A program made the position numbers and the translations under genes. A stretch of DNA of 64,000 nt from Paenibacillus sp. Root52. Lineage in GTDB: Bacteria; Bacillota; Bacilli; Paenibacillales; Paenibacillaceae. The notes beneath the pieces were generated by a model. That model saw only the letters and a program-made list of their open reading frames with translations, made no database searches and was not told the origin of the DNA. The DNA is taken from contig NZ_LMFO01000005.1 of the NCBI RefSeq assembly GCF_001426865.1, positions 124,001 to 188,000 on the forward strand, read 5' to 3'. This document shows, in pieces, positions 1 through 8,375 of this stretch. Every line of letters begins with the position of its first letter. The stretch's first letter is position 1.

Positions 1-382
1 GTCTCCCGAGTGGGCGACGTATCTAGATGATGTCAAAGCCGGGGAGAAGGACGATATCTACATGCTCGGTTGGACAGGAGATAATGGTGACCCCGATAAC
101 TTCTTGTACACGTTGCTCGATAAAGATGCAATTCCGGGTAACAACCGTAGCTTCTATGTCAACGAGGAGCTGCATGTGTTGCTGACGGATGCACAGAAGG
201 AGACCGACCAGGATAAACGGGCAGAGTTGTATAAGCAGGCACAGGTCATTATTAAGGAAGATGCACCATGGATTCCGCTTGTGCATACCACGCCAATTCT
301 GGCGGGTAGTGCGAAGTTGAAAGGCTTTGTTCCTTCACCGCTGGGTAGTGAATCCTATGCAGGTGCCTATTTCGAGGAATAG
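1..382 (+). CDS. ABC transporter substrate-binding protein, oligopeptide/dipeptide type (C-terminal part)
   Basis: The reading frame is open from base 2, so the gene begins upstream; 126 C-terminal residues are visible. This is the extracytoplasmic peptide- or nickel-binding component (SBP_bac_5 family) of an ABC importer. The visible part carries the family's C-terminal lobe features: MLGWTGDNGDPDNF, then an EL-rich helix with KRAELYKQAQ, then APWIPLVHTTPILAG. Two matching permease genes follow on the same strand, separated by a strong hairpin, which fits the higher dose usually needed for the binding protein. The ligand cannot be told from this fragment; dipeptide, oligopeptide or glutathione are all possible. 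Confidence 0.9.
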   Translation, partial: SPEWATYLDDVKAGEKDDIYMLGWTGDNGDPDNFLYTLLDKDAIPGNNRSFYVNEELHVLLTDAQKETDQDKRAELYKQAQVIIKEDAPWIPLVHTTPILAGSAKLKGFVPSPLGSESYAGAYFEE

Positions 383-467
383 GTAGAGGTTGTTCAAAAA
401 GTTCGCTCTGAACACGCACTTATATTGAGTAAGCTGTAAACTGTGATCCATGTCTGAATTTTTAAAG

Positions 468-549
468 CGCTGGCGCACACGCAATGCTTAGCAGAACATC
501 ATCCGGACGTAATCATCTCGAAGCATACGTGTCCGCTGGCGTTTTTTTT
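468..549 (+). terminator. Long hairpin with T-run between binding protein and permease genes
   Basis: Bases 468-481 pair with 528-541 (14 positions, one mismatch, two G-U pairs). The helix continues as ATGCTT (484-489) with AAGCAT (521-526). Eight T residues follow at 542-549. This is an intrinsic terminator, probably partial, that would lower permease expression relative to the binding protein. The bases just before it (about 391-402, TGTTCAAAAAGT) resemble the edge of the dispersed repeat seen at 40.6 kb. Confidence 0.8.
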
Positions 550-587
550 CTACCTAATCGGCTGTTCAAAAGGCGGGTGAATGAGGA

Positions 588-1592
588 TTGAATAGTTACA
601 TCGTCAAACGAGTATTAGTACTGCTGCCTGTTCTGTTAGGCATGACGTTAATCGTTTTTTCCATCATCCATGCCATTCCCGGTGACCCGGCGGAAACCAT
701 TCTGGGACAAAAGGCAACAGAGCAATCCAAACAGGCTCTTCGAGACCAACTTGGCTTGGATAAACCGTGGTTTCAGCAATACTTTGCCTATCTCGGTGAT
801 CTGGTCAAAGGCGACTTAGGAACTTCTATCCGATCCAAGGTTCCGATTGCCCAGGAAATAGGACCGTATCTGACGGCAACGTTTGAGTTAACGATGGCTA
901 GTATGTTGTTTGCCATTATCGTTGGTGTCAATGCGGGGATCGTCAGTGCGTGGAAGCATAACTCCTGGTTTGATTACTGCTGCATGGTCATTGCACTGGT
1001 TGGGGTTTCGATGCCGATCTTCTGGCTTGGCTTGATGGAGCAATGGCTGTTCGCTAACAAACTGCAGTGGTTGCCATCCATCGGTAGGATGAACCCGCGT
1101 GATCCGATTGAAGCGGTAACCGGTCTGTACGTACTGGATACGATGATTGCTGGTCGCTGGGATCAGCTATGGACGGTGACGAAGCACTTGTTGTTACCGA
1201 GTATCGCGCTGGGTACGATTCCGATGGCAGTCATTGCACGCATGACCCGTTCCAGTATGCTGGAAGTGATGAGTTCGGATTACATCCGTACTGCAAAAGC
1301 CAAAGGTCTGGGTCCCTTTTTTGTCGTGTACGGACATGCGCTGAAAAATGCATTCATTCCCGTACTTACCGTAATCGGCATTCAGACCGGATCGCTCCTC
1401 GGGGGAGCGGTGCTGACCGAAACCATCTTTGCATGGCCGGGCGTGGGACGCTATATATATGAAGCAATTAGTTCAAGAGATTATCCGGTGATCCAGAGCG
1501 GAATCCTGATCGTTGCTTTTTTCTTCGTGGTCATCAACCTGATTGTGGACTTACTCTACGCCGTATTTGATCCAAGAATCAGCTACAAATAG
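588..1592 (+). CDS. ABC transporter permease, DppB/OppB type
   Basis: A 334-residue integral membrane protein of the binding-protein-dependent transport family, the first of two permeases of the peptide importer. The N-terminus (YIVKRVLVLLPVLLGMTLI) is the standard DppB/OppB first helix, followed by IHAIPGDPAE. The EAA loop contacting the ATPase is seen as DYIRTAKAKGL about residue 230, and the C-terminus VDLLYAVFDPRISYK is typical. It begins with TTG at 588, since the frame has no nearer ATG; GGCGGG lies about 10 bases upstream. Permease dppC-like follows at 1904 after an inserted repeat element. No ATPase genes are in view; they may lie upstream. Confidence 0.93.
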   Translation: MNSYIVKRVLVLLPVLLGMTLIVFSIIHAIPGDPAETILGQKATEQSKQALRDQLGLDKPWFQQYFAYLGDLVKGDLGTSIRSKVPIAQEIGPYLTATFELTMASMLFAIIVGVNAGIVSAWKHNSWFDYCCMVIALVGVSMPIFWLGLMEQWLFANKLQWLPSIGRMNPRDPIEAVTGLYVLDTMIAGRWDQLWTVTKHLLLPSIALGTIPMAVIARMTRSSMLEVMSSDYIRTAKAKGLGPFFVVYGHALKNAFIPVLTVIGIQTGSLLGGAVLTETIFAWPGVGRYIYEAISSRDYPVIQSGILIVAFFFVVINLIVDLLYAVFDPRISYK

Positions 1593-1626
1593 GAATCCAT
1601 CATTTGGTTTGATGGATGATTCTTAG

Positions 1627-1874
1627 ATATAAAATATACGAGTTATCTAAATTTCTACATGCGAACGAAGAGGACAGGGAAAACCTGGAGAAGCTTAGCT
1701 GCAAGCTTTCTGCAAGAAAGCTACATCGGAAGCATAAACATCGCCTTTATAACGGGATTCCTTCCTTTAGAAAAAAGGATAAAGGGAATCAGGGGATAAC
1801 AGCGATCGGAAGGTTGCTCTGTCAGCGGAGTGACGTGTAGTAAATGTTGTACATTGAACTCGTATATTTTATAT
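1627..1874 (+). repeat. Structured dispersed element, copy A (18-bp perfect inverted ends)
   Basis: An insertion of about 250 bp between two permease genes. Its ends are perfect inverted repeats: ATATAAAATATACGAGTT at 1627-1644 and its reverse complement at 1857-1874. The core (1741-1806) shares TCGCCTTTAT...GGGGATAACAGCGATCGGAAGG with two other copies, near 5.75 and 41.9 kb. A hairpin can form (GATTCC 1756-1761 with GGAATC 1785-1790; outer TCGC 1741-1744 with GCGA 1802-1805). A 74-codon open frame crosses it but is discounted, because the conserved features are at the DNA/RNA level. It may be a small mobile element or a processed RNA structure. Confidence 0.7.
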
Positions 1875-1903
1875 GTCATTCATATCCAAGAAGGGGGTGC
1901 CGC

Positions 1904-2803
1904 ATGGCCAAATTATCGACGAATACGGGCGCTTCCGTGGATGTTGCAACCAAATCGACTTCAGGCCCATGGCGGGAGGCTTGGAGAACGTTTCGTAAAA
2001 ATAGGCTAGCGCTTGCCGGGCTGGTCATCATTGTATTTTTCATCCTAATCGCCTTCATTGCACCTTATATTTCACCTTATGACTACAAAGAGCAGGTTCT
2101 CACAGATCGCTTGCAAGCTCCATCGGCCGAGCATTGGTTTGGCACGGATGATCTCGGACGGGATGTGTTCTCCCGCGTGTTGCATGGGGCGAGAATTTCA
2201 CTGTGGGTCGGCTTCTTCTCCGTCATCGGTTCAATTATTGCTGGTGCATTGTTAGGGCTAATTGCAGGATTTTATGGCAAATGGGTGGATATGCTTATCT
2301 CACGTCTGTTTGATATCTTGCTTGCCTTTCCAGGCATTCTCCTCGCGATTGCGATTGTCGCTATTCTGGGGCCGTCTCTGCAAAATGCCCTGCTCGCGAT
2401 TGCCATCGTCAACATACCGACCTATGGCAGACTGGTGCGGTCGAGGGTACTTAGCTTGAGGCAGGAGGAGTTTGTCACGTCGGCACGTACGCTTGGGGCG
2501 GGTAATGCACGAATTCTGTTCCGGCATATTTTGCCCAATAGTCTTACACCTCTGATTGTGCAAGGCACGCTGGGCATCGGTACGGCGATTATTGAAGCGG
2601 CTGCGCTCGGATTCTTAGGTATGGGTGCACAGCCACCTGATCCAGAATGGGGAAAAATGTTGTCGGATTCCCGCCAGTTCATCCAAAAAGCACCTTGGAC
2701 GCTCATTTTCCCGGGTCTTTCCATTATGCTCACGGTGCTCGGTTTTAACTTGCTCGGAGATGGGTTGCGAGATACGCTTGATCCAAAAATGGCGAAAAAG
2801 TAA
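1904..2803 (+). CDS. ABC transporter permease, DppC/OppC type
   Basis: A 299-residue second permease of the peptide importer. It has the OppC N-terminal motif (WREAWRTFRKNRLALAGL), the first-loop signature HWFGTDDLGRDVFSR about residues 70-85, and the EAA loop EFVTSARTLGAGNARILFRH about residue 185. It ends GDGLRDTLDPKMAKK, as is usual for the family. The start is the ATG at 1904 with AAGGGGGTG five bases upstream; the frame is open further upstream only because it runs into the repeat element. A strong hairpin at 2963 probably closes the transcript. Confidence 0.93.
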   Translation: MAKLSTNTGASVDVATKSTSGPWREAWRTFRKNRLALAGLVIIVFFILIAFIAPYISPYDYKEQVLTDRLQAPSAEHWFGTDDLGRDVFSRVLHGARISLWVGFFSVIGSIIAGALLGLIAGFYGKWVDMLISRLFDILLAFPGILLAIAIVAILGPSLQNALLAIAIVNIPTYGRLVRSRVLSLRQEEFVTSARTLGAGNARILFRHILPNSLTPLIVQGTLGIGTAIIEAAALGFLGMGAQPPDPEWGKMLSDSRQFIQKAPWTLIFPGLSIMLTVLGFNLLGDGLRDTLDPKMAKK

Positions 2804-3175
2804 ACGTTATATATCCAGTGATCTCTGTCAATTACCTTATGCAGGAGCACATAATTGCTTACAGAAATAGTTCGAATGCTATGTTTAGATCTTTTCATCG
2901 ATGGCAATAGAAATATAGGTTTGTTGTACCCGTAACCATTGAACGCGGATTAATATTTGATTAGACAGCCGACTACATAGTCGGCTGTCTGTCCGTTAAA
3001 TTAACGGGCAACGTATTCTTAATATATAGTGTATTGTAGAGTGTTTTATTGTTTTAGGAAGGAAAACTAAAACTTAATAGCTTATGGAAAAAGGGTTAGA
3101 TTTTGTTTTACATAGAATTATCACAGCATTTCACAGCATTCAGTTCTTCCCATTTTGTATTTTTTTGAAACCACA
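2804..3175. other. Non-coding stretch after the peptide importer
   Basis: It holds the hairpin at 2963-2990, a small palindrome (CCGTTAA/TTAACGG about 2992-3007), an AT-rich tract, and a perfect tandem duplication of the 10-mer TCACAGCATT at 3121-3140 upstream of the ECF-type promoter. I see no gene in it. Confidence 0.6.
2963..2990 (+). terminator. Perfect hairpin after the dppC-like gene
   Basis: AGACAGCCGACT pairs perfectly with AGTCGGCTGTCT around a 4-base loop. It is not followed by a clean T-run, so termination may be modest. Confidence 0.6.
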
Positions 3176-3202
3176 TGTCACATAAAAAGCCACTACCTCG
3201 TT
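3176..3202 (+). promoter_or_regulatory. Candidate ECF41-type promoter
   Basis: TGTCACA (3176-3182), 16 bases, then CGTT (3199-3202). As I recall it, the ECF41 sigma target is TGTCACA at -35 and CGTC at -10. The predicted start of transcription lies near 3208, about 26 bases before the chosen ATG (3234) of the flavoprotein gene. The operon encodes an ECF41 sigma factor, so this looks like an autoregulatory promoter. Confidence 0.6.
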
Positions 3203-3233
3203 CTATATGCAAACGACAGAAGAGGTGGATATT

Positions 3234-4421
3234 ATGAAAACATTAACGTGCGTTGTCATTGGCGCTGGGTATGCGGGAATTCATGCAGTAAAAGAAATCC
3301 GTAAACGGTTTAAGGATCAGGTTAATAAGCATCCGCTCCGACTGGTTCTGATTGACAAGAACGCTTTCCATCTGCGTAAAGTGTTAATGTTTAGACCTGC
3401 CGTTACAAATGAAGACATACGGATTCCACTAACCAAGTTGTTCCCGGACGAGGTTGAATTGGTGCAGGCCAGGGTCCTCAATATCAATGCGGTAGAGAAA
3501 AAGCTGGTATATGTGAATGATATGGAAGCAGAACATGAGTTGAATTACGATATGCTCGTTGTAACAGTGGGCAGTGTGATTCGGCAGCCCGATCCCGATC
3601 AGGGTGGTATTGCACTCACCTCACTGGAAAGTGCGCAAAAGATTCGGAGCGTATGGCTTTCTAATCTTCAACAAGCCGCTTCTGAATCTAATGCAACAGA
3701 ACGTGAGCGATTAATGCACATTGCAATTGTGGGAGCTGGCATAAGTGGAGTAGAGACTGCTGCAGAGCTAGCTTATTACGCCCGTAAGGATGGGGAACGT
3801 CTAGGACTTGACCCGCAAGCCATCCGAATTGAGCTATACAATGCACATGATCGCCTTTTTCTAGACGGCCCTGCCAAAGTTGGCATGAAACTAGAACGAC
3901 TTCTCCAAGACATTGGTATAAACACGCTGCATAATAAACGGATCATCAAGGAAGAGGATGGGGTAATATGGTTGTCAGACGGTGAAAAGCGGAGTATAGG
4001 GCTGTGTATCTGGACGCTTGGACTACTGCCTAATCCGATGATTCAGACGATCGGCTTGCCGGTAATATCTGATGGGCATGTTCGTGTTGATGTCAGCTAC
4101 AGAGTGGCGGATATGCCTGGAGTCTATAGTATTGGCGACTGCGCCAGAATTGTAGACCCGCTTAATGGGCATGTCGATGGCAAGACGTGCAAGGAAGCGA
4201 TTCCCCAGGCTGTTCGCCTTGCCAAGATTATGCTGGCAGACCTCGAAGGTCGCCAAGCACCGGTTCATGAGAGCTATATGAATTTGTATAGCATCGGACT
4301 AGGTCCGGACAAAGGGTTAACCTGGGTAAACAAATGGGGGATTGATTTTGTCATCACAGGTAAACTAAGTTGGAAAATCAAGGAGTATACATGGGATGCA
4401 GCAAGTATGTTGACGACATGA
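3234..4421 (+). CDS. NADH dehydrogenase-like FAD-dependent oxidoreductase
   Basis: A 395-residue two-dinucleotide-fold flavoprotein resembling type II NADH dehydrogenases. The FAD-binding motif GAGYAG is at residues 10-15, the NAD-binding motif IVGAGISGVE about residue 163, and the second FAD contact YSIGDCARI about residue 298. No transmembrane segment is obvious, so it would act in the cytosol or at the membrane surface. The ATG at 3234 has AGAGGTGG about six bases upstream; the earlier in-frame ATG (3207) would sit at the predicted transcription start. The sigma-factor gene follows 22 bases later, so the two form one operon. The electron acceptor is unknown. Confidence 0.88.
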   Translation: MKTLTCVVIGAGYAGIHAVKEIRKRFKDQVNKHPLRLVLIDKNAFHLRKVLMFRPAVTNEDIRIPLTKLFPDEVELVQARVLNINAVEKKLVYVNDMEAEHELNYDMLVVTVGSVIRQPDPDQGGIALTSLESAQKIRSVWLSNLQQAASESNATERERLMHIAIVGAGISGVETAAELAYYARKDGERLGLDPQAIRIELYNAHDRLFLDGPAKVGMKLERLLQDIGINTLHNKRIIKEEDGVIWLSDGEKRSIGLCIWTLGLLPNPMIQTIGLPVISDGHVRVDVSYRVADMPGVYSIGDCARIVDPLNGHVDGKTCKEAIPQAVRLAKIMLADLEGRQAPVHESYMNLYSIGLGPDKGLTWVNKWGIDFVITGKLSWKIKEYTWDAASMLTT

Positions 4422-4443
4422 TCGGATGAATGAGGTGGCTGAG

Positions 4444-5313
4444 ATGGAGGAACTATACGGTCGGTATAAAAAGTTATTGCTTACACTGGCTTACCAGATG
4501 ACGGGTACGTGGGCCGATGCGGAAGATGTCGTGCAGGACGTATTTCTTAAAGTATGCGATGTGAATCCGGCTGGTCTGACCGAGGAACCGAAGGCGTATT
4601 TGTGTAAAATGGTCGTTAATCGATGCCGAGATTTGTATAAATCGGCTCGCAGGAGACGGGAACGTTATGTAGGAGAGTGGCTCCCTGAACCCATTCCGAC
4701 TTCAACGGTAGATCCACTTGATTTTATAATGCGTGATGAATTGCTGTCCTATGCCGTCCTGGTAATGCTAGAGAAATTGTCTCCGGCAGAACGCGCGGTG
4801 TATGTACTGCGTGAGGCTCTTGGTATTGAGTATGGAGGTATAGCCGAGATCATTGGTAAAAGCGAGATCAATTGCCGAAAGATTTTCAGCCGTGCAAAGG
4901 GGAAGATGGGGCTGAGCGAAGGGGAACCAGATATGATCAAGACGGATAGGGAAGCGTGGATCCGCCAATTTATAGCCGCGTTTGAGCAGGACGACGCAGA
5001 GCGAGTTATTTCCATGTTAGCGAGCGATGTCGTACTCATATCCGATGGGGGAGGGAAAGCGCTCGCTGCCGTTCGTCCGATTGCAGAACGCGATTCTGTT
5101 TTCAAATTTCTGTATGGTATTTTCCATAAATCATTTCAACATGAAGATGGACTACTGTTAGAGGTGAGAGAGATCAACGGCCAGACAGGAGTTGTTATCC
5201 GTATGGGAGAGCGTGTCGATACCGTTGCGCTGATTCATATCATAGGACATTCTATTCGCAACATTTACCTTATTCGAAATCCAGATAAACTTCGATTTTT
5301 TCATCATATCTGA
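4444..5313 (+). CDS. ECF41-family RNA polymerase sigma factor with SnoaL-like C-terminal domain
   Basis: A 289-residue extracytoplasmic-function sigma factor. Region 2 is at residues 1-70 (GTWADAEDVVQDVFLKV) and region 4 about 100-155 (LSPAERAVYVLREALG). An NTF2/SnoaL-like extension fills the C-terminal 120 residues. Two signatures I associate with ECF41 are present: YVGEWLPEPIP in the linker near residue 75, and DGGGK at residue 201. ECF41 factors lack a separate anti-sigma factor; the fused domain modulates activity. Their usual neighbours are carboxymuconolactone decarboxylase, oxidoreductase or epimerase genes, and here the partner is the upstream flavoprotein. The ATG at 4444 has GAGGTGG five bases upstream; an in-frame ATG at 4426 lacks a site. 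Confidence 0.9.
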   Translation: MEELYGRYKKLLLTLAYQMTGTWADAEDVVQDVFLKVCDVNPAGLTEEPKAYLCKMVVNRCRDLYKSARRRRERYVGEWLPEPIPTSTVDPLDFIMRDELLSYAVLVMLEKLSPAERAVYVLREALGIEYGGIAEIIGKSEINCRKIFSRAKGKMGLSEGEPDMIKTDREAWIRQFIAAFEQDDAERVISMLASDVVLISDGGGKALAAVRPIAERDSVFKFLYGIFHKSFQHEDGLLLEVREINGQTGVVIRMGERVDTVALIHIIGHSIRNIYLIRNPDKLRFFHHI

Positions 5314-5332
5314 GGTTCAACTCATACTTCAT

Positions 5333-5364
5333 GCCGTTTCGAAGCATCGTTCGAGGCGGCTTTT
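5333..5364 (+). terminator. Intrinsic terminator after the sigma factor gene
   Basis: GCCGTTTCGAA pairs with TTCGAGGCGGC (11 positions, two G-U), followed by TTTTG. Confidence 0.75.
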
Positions 5365-5452
5365 GTATTGCCTACCCTATTACGTTAAAATAAGAAGATG
5401 CGCTCGATTTCAAGCGTTGTTCAATCATTTTGTTAAAATATCCGCCATCATG

Positions 5453-5481
5453 TTGACACCCAATTTTCCCATATGTTATAT
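5453..5481 (+). promoter_or_regulatory. Vegetative promoter of htpG
   Basis: TTGACA (5453-5458), a 17-base spacer, then TTATAT (5476-5481). The CIRCE operator follows 12 bases later and would cover the start of transcription. Confidence 0.75.
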
Positions 5482-5493
5482 AAAAGGTAGGGT

Positions 5494-5520
5494 TTAGCAC
5501 TCTAACGACCTGAGTGCTAA
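5494..5520 (+). promoter_or_regulatory. CIRCE operator (HrcA binding site)
   Basis: A perfect consensus: TTAGCACTC, nine bases, GAGTGCTAA. CIRCE is bound by the heat-shock repressor HrcA, usually in front of groESL and the hrcA-dnaK operon. Here it lies directly after a vegetative promoter, with htpG the only gene downstream, starting about 500 bases on. Confidence 0.95.
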
Positions 5521-5547
5521 TACAAGATGTTTTTTAATACACGACTA

Positions 5548-5569
5548 CATATGGAATGATTTTGTTTTG
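5548..5569 (+). repeat. 22-bp motif shared with the gltB leader
   Basis: Beginning CATATGGAATGATTTT, it matches 27177-27198 at 21 of 22 positions. Both copies lie in long untranslated regions of the same strand. Function unknown. Confidence 0.5.
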
Positions 5570-5745
5570 AATATTAAATTGTTGAATTCGAAGAGAACAC
5601 GAGTGTGGCTGAATAGAAAATATTCGGTACGTCGTAGCGAGTCTTCCTGAATGTTTTGATCTAGAGAAAGCCTCATAATTTCATTAGGTTCTTGGCTAAT
5701 AGCCTCAGTAGTGGAGGGTGCGGAATCGATTCTGAAGAAGCGGTA

Positions 5746-5847
5746 GCGCTCGCCTTTGTCTCCGTATTTTCACCTATTTAATATAATTCACAAAAATTTG
5801 GAGACAACAGCGATCGAAAGAACGATCCGTAACCGGAACGGTCACTG
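5746..5847 (+). repeat. Structured dispersed element, copy C, within the htpG leader
   Basis: It shares GCGCTCGCCTTT and AACAGCGATCG with copy B at 41.9 kb. The hairpin pairs GTCTCC (5758-5763) with GGAGAC (5800-5805), extended by TATTTT/AAAA pairs; the outer pairing is TCGC (5750-5753) with GCGA (5810-5813). Relative to copy B two base pairs have changed on both strands of the helix (A-T to G-C, C-G to T-A), which supports a conserved secondary structure. In this copy the element is part of the heat-shock transcript leader. Confidence 0.65.
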
Positions 5848-6022
5848 GAGGAGAGCCTTCGACGATAGTGATCTTAATGGGTCTTGAATATGCATTAGAT
5901 TAGTTCAGGGATTAAGCGACAGAAGAATTTTGTTCACGTGATGCTTTATGTGGAGATTCTAATTTTACATTAAATATTTAACTCAATCATTCGATATCCA
6001 ATTTGAGAGGAGACACCCATTC

Positions 6023-7903
6023 ATGGCTAAGAAAGAATTCCAAGCAGAATCCAAGCGTTTGCTAGATATGATGATCAACTCCATTTACACGCAAAGAGAA
6101 ATCTTTTTGAGAGAGCTGATCTCTAACTCCAGTGATGCCATTGACAAAATATATTACAAAGCCCTCACCGATGACTCACTTGTATTCAACAAAGAGGACT
6201 ACTACATTAAACTGACGATCGACAAAGAAAATCGCACGCTCACCCTGACCGATACCGGTATTGGTATGACTCAGGAAGAGCTGGAGAACAACCTCGGAGT
6301 TATCGCGAAGAGTGGTTCCCTTGCGTTCAAGAAGGAAAATGAAGCAAAAGATGGACATAACATCATCGGACAATTCGGGGTTGGTTTCTACTCCGCATTT
6401 ATGGTGGCAGACAAGCTGACCGTGACGAGTAAAACGCTGGGCAGTGATGAAGCATGGAGATGGGAATCCGAAGGTGCGGATGGATATACGATCACGCCAG
6501 CAGAGAAGGATTCTGTAGGAACTGAGATCGTTCTGACGATCAAGCAAAATACCGAAGAAGATTCATATGACGAATTCTTGGAAGAGTACCGTCTGAGATC
6601 CATCATCAAGAAATACTCTGACTTCATTCGTTACCCAATCAAGATGGATGTGACAGGACAACGTCCGAAGGAAGGTACAGAGAACGAGTTCGAGGAATAC
6701 CAAGAAGAACAAACCGTTAATAGCATGGTACCGATCTGGCGTAAAAATAAAAGCGAGTTGACCGAAGAAGATTACACGAACTTCTATATGGAGAAGCGCT
6801 ACGGTTATGACAAACCGCTGAAGCACCTGCACATTAGCGCAGATGGCGCAGTGGTATACAATGCAATCTTGTTTATCCCAGAGAATACACCGTTTGATTA
6901 CTACACCAAAGAGTATGAAAAAGGTCTTGAGCTCTACTCCAACGGCGTATTGATCATGGACAAGTGCGGCGACTTGCTGCCGGATTATTTCGGTTTTGTT
7001 AAAGGTATGGTGGATTCCGAGGATCTATCTCTGAACATCTCCCGTGAGATGCTGCAGCATGACCGTCAACTCAGCCTGATTGCGAAGAACATTAAGAACA
7101 AGATCAAGAGCCAACTGCAGAGCTTGCTCAAGGACGAGCGTGAAAATTACGAGAAGTTCTACCAAGCATTTGGACGTCAGTTGAAATATGGCGTATATAG
7201 CGACTATGGTGTGAACAAAGATACCTTGCAGGATCTGTTGCTGTTCTCTTCTTCCAAAGAGAAGAAGCTGGTAAGCTTGGATGAGTACGTCTCCAGAATG
7301 CCGGAAGATCAGAAGTATATCTACTATGCATCTGGTGAATCAATCGAACGGATTGAGAAGCTGCCACAGATCGAGGGTGTACTCGACAAAGGCTACGAAG
7401 TGCTCTACTTCACAGACGATATTGATGAATTTGCGATCAAGATGATCACGAACTATAAGGATAAAGAATTCAAATCCATCTCCAGCGGTGACCTTGGAAT
7501 CGAAGAAAGTGCGGACGCAGAGGAAACAGAAGCACAGGACAACGATAACAAAGAGTTGTTTGAAGCGATGCAAGCACAGCTCGCAGGCAAAGTAAAAGCG
7601 GTTAAAGCTTCGAAACGTCTGAGAAGCCACCCGGTATGTCTGTCCACTGAGGGCGAGCTTACCATTGAGATGGAGAAAATTTTGAAAGCTATGCCTAACA
7701 GTGAAAATGTACAAGCGGATAAAGTGCTGGAGATCAACGTTAACCACGATGTCTTCCAATCGTTGAAAGATGCATTTGCACAAGATAAAGAAAAACTGAG
7801 CTTGTATACAAGCTTGTTGTATCACCAAGCCTTGCTGATTGAAGGTTTGCCGATTCAAGATCCAGTTGAATTCACAAACGATATCTGCAAAGTGATGGTG
7901 TAA
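6023..7903 (+). CDS. htpG: HSP90-family chaperone HtpG
   Basis: A 626-residue cytosolic ATP-dependent chaperone. The GHKL ATPase domain opens with [20 protein letters not shown] and the ATP-site motifs [15 protein letters not shown] and [11 protein letters not shown]. The middle domain includes [12 protein letters not shown] with the catalytic arginine region, and the C-terminal dimerisation domain completes the usual length. An acidic stretch ([15 protein letters not shown] about residues 492-508) resembles the charged linker before the C-terminal domain. The ATG follows GAGAGGAGA. Control appears to be by HrcA through the CIRCE site at 5494; in B. subtilis, by contrast, htpG is not in the CIRCE regulon. 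Confidence 0.98.
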   Translation: MAKKEFQAESKRLLDMMINSIYTQREIFLRELISNSSDAIDKIYYKALTDDSLVFNKEDYYIKLTIDKENRTLTLTDTGIGMTQEELENNLGVIAKSGSLAFKKENEAKDGHNIIGQFGVGFYSAFMVADKLTVTSKTLGSDEAWRWESEGADGYTITPAEKDSVGTEIVLTIKQNTEEDSYDEFLEEYRLRSIIKKYSDFIRYPIKMDVTGQRPKEGTENEFEEYQEEQTVNSMVPIWRKNKSELTEEDYTNFYMEKRYGYDKPLKHLHISADGAVVYNAILFIPENTPFDYYTKEYEKGLELYSNGVLIMDKCGDLLPDYFGFVKGMVDSEDLSLNISREMLQHDRQLSLIAKNIKNKIKSQLQSLLKDERENYEKFYQAFGRQLKYGVYSDYGVNKDTLQDLLLFSSSKEKKLVSLDEYVSRMPEDQKYIYYASGESIERIEKLPQIEGVLDKGYEVLYFTDDIDEFAIKMITNYKDKEFKSISSGDLGIEESADAEETEAQDNDNKELFEAMQAQLAGKVKAVKASKRLRSHPVCLSTEGELTIEMEKILKAMPNSENVQADKVLEINVNHDVFQSLKDAFAQDKEKLSLYTSLLYHQALLIEGLPIQDPVEFTNDICKVMV

Positions 7904-7932
7904 CTCGACATTTTAACTTTTTTAAAGCGAAA

Positions 7933-7960
7933 GGCAGGACATTAATGTCCTGTCTTTTTA
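7933..7960 (+). terminator. Intrinsic terminator of htpG
   Basis: GGCAGGACAT pairs with ATGTCCTGTC, followed by TTTTT. Confidence 0.85.
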
Positions 7961-8175
7961 GTGTGCCAACAGGTACACGTCATAGGGAAAGCTTGCCAAT
8001 CAAACGATGTCCAAAGTTACTCCGCGGATTAGTTAATCTAAATGATTGGTGTGTGGAAAGAAAGTGAGTTATCAGCCATATAAACATGAGTAGTTGGCGA
8101 CTCAATTAATCAAGCAGTCTCATACCTAATTTCGATGCAAGTGGAAAGTTGCCTACTCTCTTTTGGAAAACATAC

Positions 8176-8204
8176 TTGACAGGTAGGGATAAGGGGGTTA
8201 TATT
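8176..8204 (+). promoter_or_regulatory. Consensus promoter of a short transcript upstream of the MarR gene
   Basis: TTGACA (8176-8181), a 17-base spacer, TATATT (8199-8204). Transcription would start near 8211, only about 110 bases before a strong terminator. Confidence 0.65.
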
Positions 8205-8210
8205 GGTTTC

Positions 8211-8324
8211 AATAATACTTCACTACTAATTAAATGAACAGTGAAATAATTTTTGAGCTCATTGGATCACCAAAGGCTCCAGTACATCATCCCCGTGGGG
8301 AAGGTGTGCCGGAGCCTTTTTTTA
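8211..8324 (+). ncRNA. Candidate small RNA or attenuated leader of the MarR operon
   Basis: A promoter at 8176 and a terminator at 8272-8324 define a transcript of about 110 bases with no plausible coding sequence. The terminator helix pairs AAAGGCTCC (8272-8280) with GGAGCCTTT (8311-8319), encloses an inner CCCC/GGGG hairpin, and ends in a T-run. Because marR starts 50 bases further on, it could be an independent small RNA or a leader with regulated readthrough. No known riboswitch family was recognised in it. Confidence 0.4.
8272..8324 (+). terminator. Strong intrinsic terminator between htpG and the MarR gene
   Basis: A nine-base perfect outer stem, an inner CCCC/GGGG hairpin and seven or more T residues. 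Confidence 0.85.
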
Positions 8325-8375
8325 TTGCCTCCACACGAGGAATGAGGCCGAGTTCATAGAAGGGAAGGCTGCCTA

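Noticed and set aside
1616..1840. 74-codon frame between the two peptide-importer permeases.
   Set aside because: It lies wholly in repeat copy A, whose conserved parts are inverted repeats and a hairpin; no site precedes it.
3207..3233. Earlier ATG for the flavoprotein.
   Set aside because: It would sit at the predicted transcription start and lacks a ribosome site; 3234 has AGAGGTGG.
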